Source: Aculops lycopersici (taxonomy: Eukaryota > Arthropoda > Arachnida > Trombidiformes > Eriophyidae). Taken from it: a DNA stretch of 64,000 bases. The notes beneath the pieces were generated by a model. The model made no database searches and was not told where the DNA came from. It saw only the letters and a program-made list of their open reading frames with translations. Where the stretch lies: NCBI GenBank assembly GCA_015350385.1, contig WNKI01000002.1, positions 7,494,276 to 7,558,275 on the forward strand, read 5' to 3'. Made by a program: the position numbers and the translations under genes. This document shows, piece by piece, positions 42,878 through 53,400 of the stretch. Position 1 is the first letter of the stretch, and each line of letters starts with the position of its first letter.

Positions 42878-44996
42878 GATCTATGCTAGCCTTTTTTCTC
42901 CCAATGCTCGTGATGGTTCCATCCTACATCATGACCGTGCGCCTCCTAAGCCAGCGGGCGGAATTTGTCCGCAACGATAGCTTAATGTTGACAAATTTGA
43001 ATAGCACCACAACCGGGACCACCACAACCACCAGCCAAAGTTGCGGTAATGCGTCTGGATTTGGAACTCTGCCAAATGGTTCCGCTTCAAAGGGAGCAAT
43101 TGGTGGCTGTGACGCTAGTGGTGTGAGCGGAAGTGGCCAGCGCAACCACCAGAACCAAAAACAATCTTTTGTCGACTTCTCTGGCCAGAATACAAAGGCC
43201 TCAAATGGACCGAAGGGTTTGACTTGTGGCTTCGGAAACAATAGTAATAATAATGATGATAATAACAACAACGATAATAATAATAATAATAATAATAATC
43301 GGGATCAAAATGAAATGAATCAAAGCGACAAACTCAACTCTTTCGGTCCAAAGAATGGGAGCCAAAATAATGGAGTGCTGAATGGAAGTTTGAAATTGAG
43401 TCCAAATTCCATGCAACAAAAAACGAACTTTACTGGTGATCAGGATCAACTGGCGGACCGGAAGTCGGAGGCAGACGGTCGTTTGCAAGCTCCACTTGCA
43501 GCAGGTGGTTGCGTCTCTTTCACTTCCGCCACCGCTGCTACTTCCACTGTCGTCGGGCCCAATTGTGAAAACGAAGAGGTCAATGGTGGGGAGCGAAAAT
43601 TTTTCAAGGGCAATGCCAAGGACAACAGTGATATAAGTCCACTGTTATTAGATGGAACTCAAGTTCATGAAATCGGAGGGAGATTACTGGATGGCAAGCT
43701 CAACGAAGTAACGAGCTTCATCGACGACGACGACGACGACGACGACGACATAGATGACATTGAAGACAAAGATTTGGACTCGAGGCTCAAGTTTAGCGAG
43801 CAAACTAAACAAGAGTTAAAACCCTATGGCTACGACAACAAGCAGGCAGACGGTGGCTCGAATTTCTACAATCGAAACCAAAACCAGAGGCAGAGCCAGG
43901 ACTCAAAACAGCGAGAGGTAGGAGTGGCAGTGAGAGAGCAATCAAATCAAGCGAAAGTTTCGAGTTTCATGGGATTTACTCGCATCGGCGCAGAGAGAGG
44001 CGCTAACAATCGGGCGCCAAGGGGACAAAATTTGTTCAAGTTGCAGGAGGAGAAGCAGCAAGCTGAAGATGGAGCTAGAGTTGAGGATAACATCGACGAC
44101 GACGACGACGACCACAATGACACCAGAAACAAAGACATTGACGGCGGCAATAACAAGAGATATTCCCGTTTGGTCGACGGCTTTACTACTTCCGTTTTGC
44201 CTACCGCTGCAGCTGCTACCCTCGGCGCCTCTACTGCTTGTCCAAATCTAACTAGACCAACGACAACAGCAACTAGCATAGCAAATAGCGAGATTAAACA
44301 TATTAGCAAAATTGTTGCAGCAGCCACAACACGCCACCATGAGTCTATCTGCCGTCGCTGCGTTAGTCAAGCTAGAAAGTCGAGCCAGCCAACAACCAAT
44401 AGGCAGCGCGAGACCACCACCATCAGTTCGGATGGCAAGTCTATCTGCAATGATTGCCAGCGAGCCAAAGGTTACAGGCAGCAGGCGAGCGGTGGCGGCG
44501 GCGGCTGTTACCGCTGCTCCGATTGCACCGGAAGTCGCAGGAGCGGAAGTGGATGTTGTGGTAGTTGCGACAACAATAGACCCAATAGCAGGACAACAAT
44601 AATGGCGACTAGCAGCAATAGCAAGCAGACTGCATGCCATACTTGTAACATTATCGACTCCCCGCTGAAATTGTGTGGGTCCGGCGCCATCGAGGGCTGC
44701 GCTTTTGGCTTCGGCTCCGGCTCGGTATGTGGAGCGACGGCAGTGTCAACACCAACTAGAATCTCCGATGCCAATGAGATGATAGACAGCAACAACAATA
44801 ATAATAACAACAACAACCTTGACAGCAACCGTTGCAATGCCTACTCATCTGATTCGGAAAGCCGGCGAGGCGATACAAGTGCAGCTAGCGATCGATCGGG
44901 GAGAGGAGAAGTCGATTGTTGCCACAAAGAGACAGAAAAGATGGACAAAAACCACCACCACCACGAGACAACATCGGCAATAGCATTCATCGATGG
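42878..44996 (+). CDS. 5-HT2-type serotonin receptor, coding exon 3 (helix 5 and loop 3)
   Basis: Begins by completing IFG-SMLAFFLPMLVMV, helix 5 with G5.42, S5.43, A5.46 and P5.50, a pattern typical of 5-HT2 receptors. After TVRLLSQRAEF the remaining roughly 680 residues belong to the third intracellular loop. They include Asn runs, two Asp runs (near 43719 and 44090), many Ser/Thr/Gly, and a cluster of CXXC motifs at 44350-44646. The frame is open for 705 codons to a donor GG|GTAAGT (phase 2). The loop length is far above usual class A values; an internal splice that removes part of it is possible but not required. Confidence 0.85.
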
Positions 44997-45362
44997 GTAA
45001 GTTGCGCTTGCATTGTCTCCCAGGTGACTCGCTCACTAACTTGCTTGCCTTCTGACCTGAACTTATTGAGTAGTGCGGCACAAATGTGAACAGTTTAACT
45101 TGTTCTCGTACTCTTCACTTCCGGTTGACGAGACTTACACGCACGGCGATCAATTGGTTAGCCAGCGTATAAGTTTCTCGTGGTCGTGGTCGTGGTCGTC
45201 ATCATCGAGCTAAATTCAATTGAACGAGATTCTAATTATCTCTCCTTTCTCCTCTCCTCTCGTCGAATCAACTTCCGCTTGTCCCATCGATGGTCTCAAT
45301 TCGATACGACCACAAACCAACCCTTGAACTCTCCTCTCCTCCCTCCTGCTGACCTCAAGCAG
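44997..45362 (+). other. Intron 3 of the 5-HT2 receptor gene, NAGNAG acceptor
   Basis: GTAAGT to a pyrimidine-rich tract and AAGCAG. The tandem acceptor allows exon 4 to begin at 45360 or 45363, differing by one codon and both in frame. Confidence 0.8.
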
Positions 45363-47913
45363 CAATTCATCATCGTCGCCAACGATGATGAGCGACAGGA
45401 TTAACGGCAGTACCATTAGCGGTAGCAAAAATAATAGCAATGATAAAGACAACAACAACAACAACAACCACAATCTAGCTAACAATGGCGAGTGCCTTTT
45501 GGGAGAGAGAGCGGCTGACTCTTCCGCTTTGCGCTCGGTTCAGGGAGCCAAATGCAATTGTCTCCTGTCTGCCAGCTACGATTTGTCCAGGGTGCCATTA
45601 GTGACCGCCGCTGCGACTGAGCCGATCGGCACAAGAGATGATAGATTATTTGGCCCTCGCGATCATGGGACAAGAATCTCGGCTCCGTTAGGCTGCAGCG
45701 CGCACAATGGCCGCTCGGCCGGAACTTGCCGCGAGGCGGCGGACACAAAATATGCATATCATCTAACAAACAAGACGACTACGCCGAGTAATGAGACTGC
45801 AACTACGAAGCCAAATTGCAACGGAACATTGGTAGCCGCGAGCTCGGGTCTTGGTGATCAATTAGTAGCTGTGGTGGCTTCGAGCGAGAGTCATAAATTG
45901 TCCCCCTCAAGCGAGTTAGTCGGGCCTGTGGCGGTTACAGCCGCAGCGATTTCTATTGACTTGGCCGGGGATAAGAAAGACCAAGAGGCTCAAAATAGGA
46001 GCAAGCAGCAGTGTCATCAGCACAACCATGGTAACCACAGCCACAACCATAACAAACACAACCACAAACACCATCACCATCACCATCACCATCATAGACA
46101 AAGCCAACACTGTAGCCACCAGAAGCCAGGCCATAAGCACCACTGCAACAAACACCAACACCATCACAGTCACCATGGTCATGGTCACGGTCGCAATCAC
46201 GGCCACAAGGACCACAATCACCACCATCATCACCGACACAATTATCATGGGCACAGCCAAAGCCATAGACAACACGCCAGCAACCACCTGCCCAAGAACC
46301 AAGAGCAGCAGCAGCAACAACGACAACCACCGACTGAGACCAACAATGACAAGCAGACCACCGAGGAGATGGTGAGAAGGGTAAAACCGGAAGCTGCGAT
46401 TTTACTGAACTACTGTTCCGAAAATAACAAGGCAGAATATGGCCAGCCGCCTGTTAGAGCTTCACTTCCGGAAGTTAGACAAGTCAATGGCTTATTGGCA
46501 GTGCAAAATTTCAATGGTAAAGCCAACAATCTATCAACCAAGTCGGCTAGCTTAAAGTCGAGTCTGAAGAATGCCATTCCAATTAGTAGAAATAGTAGCA
46601 ATAACAGCAGCAATGGCGCTAATCAGTCCTCCAACAACCAACCAAATGCAACAAGCGGAAATGAACATGGACATGGACACGGGAATAATGGCCAAAATAA
46701 CGCAAACTATCAAATGGACTCGGGTCAGCCAGGTAACGAGCCGCAGATGATTAGGTATTTGGGCTCGTCGATGCAGGTGAGGAGCGAGCAAAAGGCAACC
46801 AAGGTGTTGGGGGTTGTCTTTTTTACCTTTGTCATTTGTTGGAGCCCCTTCTTTTTCTTCAATCTATTAAGTGCCACCATGGATCCAGATATTCTAGCCG
46901 AATATATCTCGGCCGAAATGATGGACGGGTTTCAGTGGCTTGGTTACATTTCGTCGACAATCAATCCCATCATTTACACAGTCTTTAATCGCAACTTCCG
47001 GCTTGCATTCAGGCAACTATTGCTCTGTCGCCAGCCGCAGGATGTTTATATGCGATCGAGAAACAGTGAGAGAAACAAGAGTTTTAGGTTTAGCCAATAC
47101 AATCGGCAGCACCCCACAGCACTGGGACTCAACTCTAGCATGTTTAGTAATCACACTTCGCGAAGTCACAGCCAATCTATGAAGTATCAGCAGCAGCAGC
47201 AGCATCAGTTGCACCTGCAACAGCAGAAGAGATACCAGGTAGCCAACCATTGTGCAAATGAAAAACCCGAGGTCGAATCTGGTGATGCAAATCAAATGAC
47301 GAGAAGATTAGAGGATAATGCAAAGCAGGCTAGCACCGGAAGACGCAAGAGCGGAATGCTGATAATGGACGACCAACACTCACCGCCGGAGTCTATGCAT
47401 AAGGCGAGCATTAGATCGAAGAGCGGCGCCAATCTACCTGAGGGCCAGCTATTGTTGATGGGCGAAACGCACAAAAGTTCACCACCAGACGGCAATTTGG
47501 TGGTGGATTCCACCAAGACCCCAATGGGAAACAACCGCGGCCAACAGGTGGCCTCGGCGCTTAGGTGTGCTTTCAGAACAACCTCCAGTCTATTCACCTC
47601 AACTCCCGTCCAAACTAGCCAACATGAGCAGTCGGCGAGGAGGTCGCGAAGACTTAGCAGTTTATCGAGACCAACACTATCGGCGTATGACCAGCGGAAA
47701 GCATCCGATGACAACATCGACTTGAGTGCCACCTTGCTCCAGCAGCAACTACCTGCTGTTCTTACAGATACAACCTCTAGAACCAAGAGCATCATGCGGA
47801 GACCAACATTTTTCGGCGCCAACTTAATTAATGAGCATGCTGACGATGGTCCAGCGGCCACGTCAATTAGACCGTCAGCAGGCAAAAACCACCGACTTTC
47901 ATTCGCTAATTAG
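45363..47913 (+). CDS. 5-HT2-type serotonin receptor, coding exon 4 (loop 3 end, helices 6-7, tail)
   Basis: The first roughly 475 residues finish the third intracellular loop and include a block of about 90 residues dominated by His (46012-46287). The basic EQKATKVLG segment then enters helix 6 (FFTFVICWSPFFFFNLL: CWxP with W6.48, F6.51 and F6.52). Helix 7 is GFQWLGYISSTINPIIYTVFNRNF, with the NPxxY motif intact. The C-terminal tail is about 300 residues, Ser/Arg/Gln-rich, with many potential phosphorylation sites and no obvious PDZ ligand (it ends HRLSFAN). The helix 5-7 pattern predicts a Gq-coupled 5-HT2 receptor. I cannot settle which arthropod subtype (2A or 2B). Confidence 0.9.
46012..46287. 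repeat. His-codon-rich tract (CAC/CAT) in exon 4
   Basis: Imperfect CAC/CAT/AAC runs encode a His-, Asn-, Ser- and Gly-rich block resembling the metal-binding loops of zinc transporters. It is in frame with the receptor. Confidence 0.8.
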
Positions 47914-48918
47914 ATTAAACCACCACCATCTTCGAGCAAACGAACTAGCAACCAACGAGCCAAACACTACCTGTGATTGAGAATAATTTTTACTGACAAC
48001 AAAGTTGAGCCAAACTATCACAACAAACACTAGTTGGTCATTGCTCGACTTGAGCTCATTTGAAAAAGATTAATAAACAATCGAGCAACAACCACCGTGA
48101 TATCCCTTCTATCTTCAGTCGTTTCGTGAACCCTAGTGAGATACACATTTTTAGGCTTAAAGGTGTGTTTTCTTTCATTCAGAAAAAATCACCGCACCAT
48201 TCTACGTCATCGGCTGATCACACAAGGGCACACAGGGTATTTTCCCCATCTCGGCGCCCTATTAACCTTTGCTCATAATGTCAATGAATATTTATGATCA
48301 TCTAATAAATCAACATTGTTGCTGTTGATTTCCCCATATTTATCAACAGAGATCCATTTATTGTGACTCACTCATCCGTTGGGCTGAAGTCAAAGGGGGG
48401 GGGGGGGCAACAAAGTCGAATGCTTCCACGAGGAATGGAGAGGATTAATCGGCTGGCAAAGTAGTGGCTTGCGTTAAGGGAGGCCTAAATTACGTAAAAA
48501 CTCCTCACCTGCCACTCATATCGATTGCATCGGCGTCGCCTCTCTGCCTCACTACTCTATTGATCTAGTTTATTCTCGAGCTTACCCCCAGTGACTATCC
48601 AATAGGAACGGTTCTGCTTGTTGATTTATTTGTTGTTGTTGATGGTCCGGATTTTGGGAGTCGAAAAAGCGGAGTGCAAATTCACACAAGTGGCGTCTCG
48701 AATGAAAGCGAAAGGAAGCGACCACATGTTACGTAGCCTTTTTGAGCGCGAGACCAACGAAAACTTTTAGCTAAATCTAATCTTATGATAAACTAACTAT
48801 TAGATTGAATTGACATAACAAAAACAACAACATTTTAGGCTACTAATCAGCATACTAAGATAAAGGATACAAATGAGAAACTAAGACTGAATGGGAATTC
48901 CTACTCAAAGTCAATATC
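47914..48918. other. 3' flank of the 5-HT2 gene / CPES promoter
   Basis: Contains AATAAA at 48072-48077 (158 bases after the receptor stop) and another near 48304, then a run of 13 G at 48395-48407. No gene is seen. Confidence 0.6.
48072..48077 (+). terminator. Poly(A) signal of the 5-HT2 gene
   Basis: AATAAA, the first after the receptor stop codon. Confidence 0.55.
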
Positions 48919-50364
48919 ATGGGCGTGGCATCTTGGAGAGTGAGCGCCATATTGTTGCTCATCTTCTGTCTCCTATGGATGGATACTTGTTTATATTTCC
49001 AAATTCAATTTATTGATGACAATGAGCAAATAACGACCAGTCAGCTTCAAAAAACTGACATGCTGGGGTATAATGTAACAACTAACAATCTAAACGAATC
49101 ACCAATCGGCCAACAGCGACAGGAGGACAACAAAAATGACAAACACAATCTCATCTTTGATGATGCCATCAAAACAAGTAGCATCTTCATACCACCTATA
49201 AAATTGATTGACAAATTCTCATTTGCCTTTCATGGAATGAGCGTCAAACTCATGATGACAAATCCTATTGACAACTACCTCTTAGCTCCCTTATCTGAGG
49301 CTCTAGTTGAGATGATGAATTTCAAGGAAAACCTACTCTTCATTACCCCAAACATGATTAGCTATGCAGGTGTAGTTGCAGCCCTGATTGCAGCTAAACT
49401 AGTTACTTATGACAGTCCTTTTATGCACAAATTAAGTTTCTTTATATTCCAATTGAGAACTTGGCTCGACGATTTGGATGGCGACGTAGCTAGGGCGCGA
49501 ATGGGAGTCCATAAGCACTCTTCATTGCAAACCACTTCAGGTTATGTAGTAGACGGAGTTTGCGATGCAATCGGCTTCATAGCTTATGTTTTGGGATGCT
49601 ATATATACATGAGGAATTCCATCAAACGAATGCGATCGGTTAGACCGCATAGTAGATACAATCTGAGGTCAATCACAGAAGTTAAATCATCCTCGTCCAT
49701 CAGCAACGACGACCAATCTACTTATGTCCCTTTACAGCAAGAGTGCGATGATTTCAACTACAATCTTTATCATGACAACGACTTTGACACTTCGGCCATC
49801 GAGGCTGAAGAGGAGGAGGAGGAGGTAACACAAGAGAAGGATGAAGATAACCAATCAACTACGAATCTATTCAAAACACCAACAACCACCACAGGGGGCC
49901 AAAATCTCAGCAAGTCCAAGATTTACCTGAAGAAGATTGAAAATGGAAATTACTCTAGTGTTATATTCTATCGCTATATTAAGGAGAAAATTAAGAGTAA
50001 TCTAAACAAGCAGCGCCTAATTCTACTTATCCTCTGTTTTCTACTTCAACTCGCAATGTGTTCCTTCTTTTGGAACCGCCATATCCTAGTCTATAGCGAC
50101 CTGTTGGAATCCAAGTCGACAAGTTTGGTTCAAGCTACAATAAAGCGCAAGATTCTGAAATCAAATATAATGTATATAATAATTTGGTTTTGGCGACTAA
50201 CAAACGGACACTCACTTATGCAGATGCTAGTTGTCTCTGTTTGGCTAGGAAAGTTATGGCAATTTCTAGATTTTATCAAGTATTTAGGATTCATTGAGAT
50301 AACCCTACTAACAATTGTGACCGAGTTACATGTTATAGATGTGAGAAATTATCTGACCGTTTGA
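48919..50364 (+). CDS. CPES: Ceramide phosphoethanolamine synthase
   Basis: A 481-residue membrane enzyme of the CDP-alcohol phosphotransferase family, expected to transfer phosphoethanolamine from CDP-ethanolamine to ceramide in the Golgi lumen. This makes the sphingomyelin analogue dominant in many invertebrates. The signature is present: Asp184, Asp187-Gly188, Ala191-Arg192, then Gly208, Asp212 and Asp216. The gap between AR and G is 15 residues, against 8 in ordinary family members, a spacing I associate with CPES. An N-terminal membrane anchor (residues 7-26) precedes a luminal region with NxT sites. A low-complexity, Glu-rich loop at about residues 235-345 (EEEEEE near 295) splits the membrane part. 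More hydrophobic helices follow to the C-terminus. Intronless. Confidence 0.9.
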   Translation: MGVASWRVSAILLLIFCLLWMDTCLYFQIQFIDDNEQITTSQLQKTDMLGYNVTTNNLNESPIGQQRQEDNKNDKHNLIFDDAIKTSSIFIPPIKLIDKFSFAFHGMSVKLMMTNPIDNYLLAPLSEALVEMMNFKENLLFITPNMISYAGVVAALIAAKLVTYDSPFMHKLSFFIFQLRTWLDDLDGDVARARMGVHKHSSLQTTSGYVVDGVCDAIGFIAYVLGCYIYMRNSIKRMRSVRPHSRYNLRSITEVKSSSSISNDDQSTYVPLQQECDDFNYNLYHDNDFDTSAIEAEEEEEEVTQEKDEDNQSTTNLFKTPTTTTGGQNLSKSKIYLKKIENGNYSSVIFYRYIKEKIKSNLNKQRLILLILCFLLQLAMCSFFWNRHILVYSDLLESKSTSLVQATIKRKILKSNIMYIIIWFWRLTNGHSLMQMLVVSVWLGKLWQFLDFIKYLGFIEITLLTIVTELHVIDVRNYLTV

Positions 50365-50369
50365 TTTGT

Positions 50370-50375
50370 AATAAA
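50370..50375 (+). terminator. Poly(A) signal of CPES
   Basis: AATAAA begins six bases after the stop codon, giving an extremely short 3' UTR. Confidence 0.7.
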
Positions 50376-50405
50376 ACATTTGTAAATTTACAAGAATTGA
50401 TTACT

Positions 50406-50411
50406 TTTATT
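50406..50411 (-). terminator. Poly(A) signal of the MAM gene
   Basis: TTTATT (minus-strand AATAAA) is 42 bases past the MAM stop and about 30 bases from the opposing CPES signal. Confidence 0.65.
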
Positions 50412-50452
50412 TCTATTATACATCTGCACGAGTTTGAAACTCTAACGTCAGT

Positions 50453-53400
50453 CTAGGCTCCAGGTGGCCGAGCTGGAGCTGATGGCAGATTATTGCTCGT
50501 GCCTTCGTCCTCCTCACTGATTACCTTTGCTTGAAAGGGTCTAGTTTCGCAGGGTCCATCGAAATAGCTGACGTCATCAAGTGCAAACCCTCCGTCACTA
50601 GTAGCGGCAACAAATCTAACTATATGATTACTATCGGCCTTTAAAGTCACCTGGCCATAGAGCCACTTGCGCCTGTTGGGCTCAGTGATATTTCCAAATG
50701 AGATATTCCACAATAGTTTGCCATCAATCATTTTCCAGGCATTCGGATCCTCGCCGTCCTGTCCGGGGCCGGAAATTAGGGCGCTGTTTGGTTGTCCATT
50801 GATACCTCCACTTCCCGATTGATTGGCCCCACCTGTTGAGCTTGAGGGTGTAGCCTGATTTCCACCAACCGAGTTTGATTGGCCAACTCCCGAAGCGCCG
50901 CCTGTAGATGCGCTACCTCCGGACTGTTGGCCCCCAGAGTTTCCACGTGACGGGGATGGACCGGCCGCCGATGAGCCCGAATCCTCGGGTGGCGGTGGTG
51001 GAGCTGAGGCTTGAGTGAGGTAAACACTCAATTGGTTGCTATCCTGACGACCATAGGCGGCAAACCAAAACGACAAACATTGAACCACTTGTTGAGCGCC
51101 CTGTTGCACTGTAACCTCAGCTTTTTGCAATGGAAATAACATCCTCTGCGAGTTAGTATCCAAGACATCGACATAAACGTAACCAATGGGCGCCTTATAG
51201 GTGTGGTCCTGCAGATTAACCGGTCGCGAGTCAACTGTGGCCAGCTGCCAGCTAAGGCGTTTTGCATTCGACGCCGACATCAACTTGCTGGCCACCGACG
51301 AGTAGCCGGGAGCATTGTTGACCGATTGGAGGAAGGGACTTCTATTAAGATCAGTTTGATCCATTCCATTGTAAGCGTCGTAGGTCTTGTTCATCCAGGA
51401 GCACATGTCGACATCGAAGGTACACTCGCCCGGAACTGACTTGGCCTCGGGCGGAAGTATGTCGCAAGCTCCATCGAAAACTGTGATGTCATCCAATGCA
51501 ATTGCGCCACCTGAGGCATCGCCCCAGATACCCTCGAAGGCAATCTGAAACAACTTGGTCGGCGCCGTTGCTTGGCCATCCACGATTGCTGTCGACAGCG
51601 AGGCGCGTCCATGTTTCCAATTTGGCGACGAGATGGGATTTGTAAGGCGCCAAATGGGCACGAGTTCATTGTTTGATGCTAAATACACTCTTATTGTTCC
51701 CAAATTTGGTCCCGATGAGCTGATTGAGCGCATAAACATGTAATAGTAGAAGGATAAACATTGAACGCTTCTTTGAGGTTTTGGTTGAAAGATTGGACTC
51801 AATAGAAAGGCGCGAGTTCCGCTCTTTGGTTCGCGAAATGTATTCTCCAATTTCAAATAAAAACCCGATCGTTTTTTAAGCGTATGATCGAAATTTGGCC
51901 CATGAATTGATTGTTCCTCGGAGGAGCGAATCCAATCGAGATCATCCAAATGGATATCGGCGTCTGGATTGCGCCAGTAGCACATTGATTGTTCAAACGT
52001 ACAGTCGCCATAGTTTTTTGATGCAACAGGTGGACTGGTTGGGCAGGGGCCCGAGGAGAAGGAAATTTCGTCTAGTGCAATGTTACCCAAATGGTTCTCG
52101 CCAATAACTCCCTCGATTACAACTTGAAACGGACTTTTGCTTGAGGAAACAGAAGTTTGCGCTTGATGCCAACTATTTCCCGCGTCGCCGGACATCTCCC
52201 AAATAACCAAGTCGTTGCTCATGCCCGACGACGACGACGACGAGGAACCCGAGGCTAGTCCCGAAACAGGCGGCCTTGTTGCTTGGCCGCCGGCGCCGCT
52301 CGCCGGATCAACAGGTGAGCCACCCGGCGGGGCAACTTGTTGCGGCGGCGCCGCCGACTCGTCGGCATACCGGATTTTGATGGCCAGCGAGCCAATACCG
52401 CTGCCGAACATGTGGACAGCGAAGCGCATACACATGGCCTCGTTCACGGCGGTAGGCTGAAACATGGGACTCAAGAGGACGGCTCGATCGCCCGGCCGCC
52501 TGGGGTAGCCGGAATCGATTTGCAGGTAACTTCCTGTGAGCTCGTTGTTTGTCGAGCTAACAAAATCCCTGGCCGGTCCAGTAAAGAGATTGTCCGACCC
52601 GCGACCGAAAGTCCAATCGAAGTCATCGTCCTGCGTGTTCTCTCCATTGGTCCAGCCACATAAGTCGCCATCGAAATTACAATGACCTCTGCACGGACCC
52701 TCGGCACCGCTCGTGTCGTGCTTGTTAATCTCAATCTCATCCAATGCAATGTAACCTCTAAACTTTCGCTGCTGGATATCCTTTACAAGGGAGCCTGAGC
52801 CACTGGATGCCGCACTAAACATCAGTGAGTGCAAATTGGTCGCCGAATATAACACCTCGCCTTTGGTCCAGTTACTTCCGGCCGACTCGCTCGAGGCCCA
52901 AATTTGACGTAATCTCTCTGTCTTCTGGTCAACCACATTGATCTTGAGCTCCTCTGCACTTAAACCCTGAATTGCATATTGAAAAGACAAGCACATACCT
53001 GAGGGTCCTGGCGCATTCACATTTGGTGTAATAAAAGATGGGCCAGGTAGAGGAAGTCCCATGCCTGAGCTACCACCGGTTGCCTGAGGTGCGCTACTCC
53101 CGCTCACTGAGACGCGACTTGAGGTTAGGTGTTGGAACAGGTGCTGGTTAGTCTGTTGACTCGATTGCTGTTGATGCTGCTTATTCATTAGGCCAGATGA
53201 GTAGTCGTTGCCTAAATTTTGATTTTGATTGTGATGATTGAAGTCTGATAAATGCGTGTGTTGTTGTTGCAAGTTCGTCATCGTGTTAGCGTGACTCTGA
53301 TTGTTGGTCATGCCGGCAAAGGGGTTTGAGGTTTCGTAAAAGATATAGCCACCTGTGGTGTCGTTTCCGCCGCTTGCATCGATCAATGGGCCACCCTGGA

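Noticed and set aside
45916..46375. Several frames of 125-139 codons opposite or overlapping the His-rich block
   Set aside because: Shadows of the CAC/CAT repeats in exon 4; no independent support.
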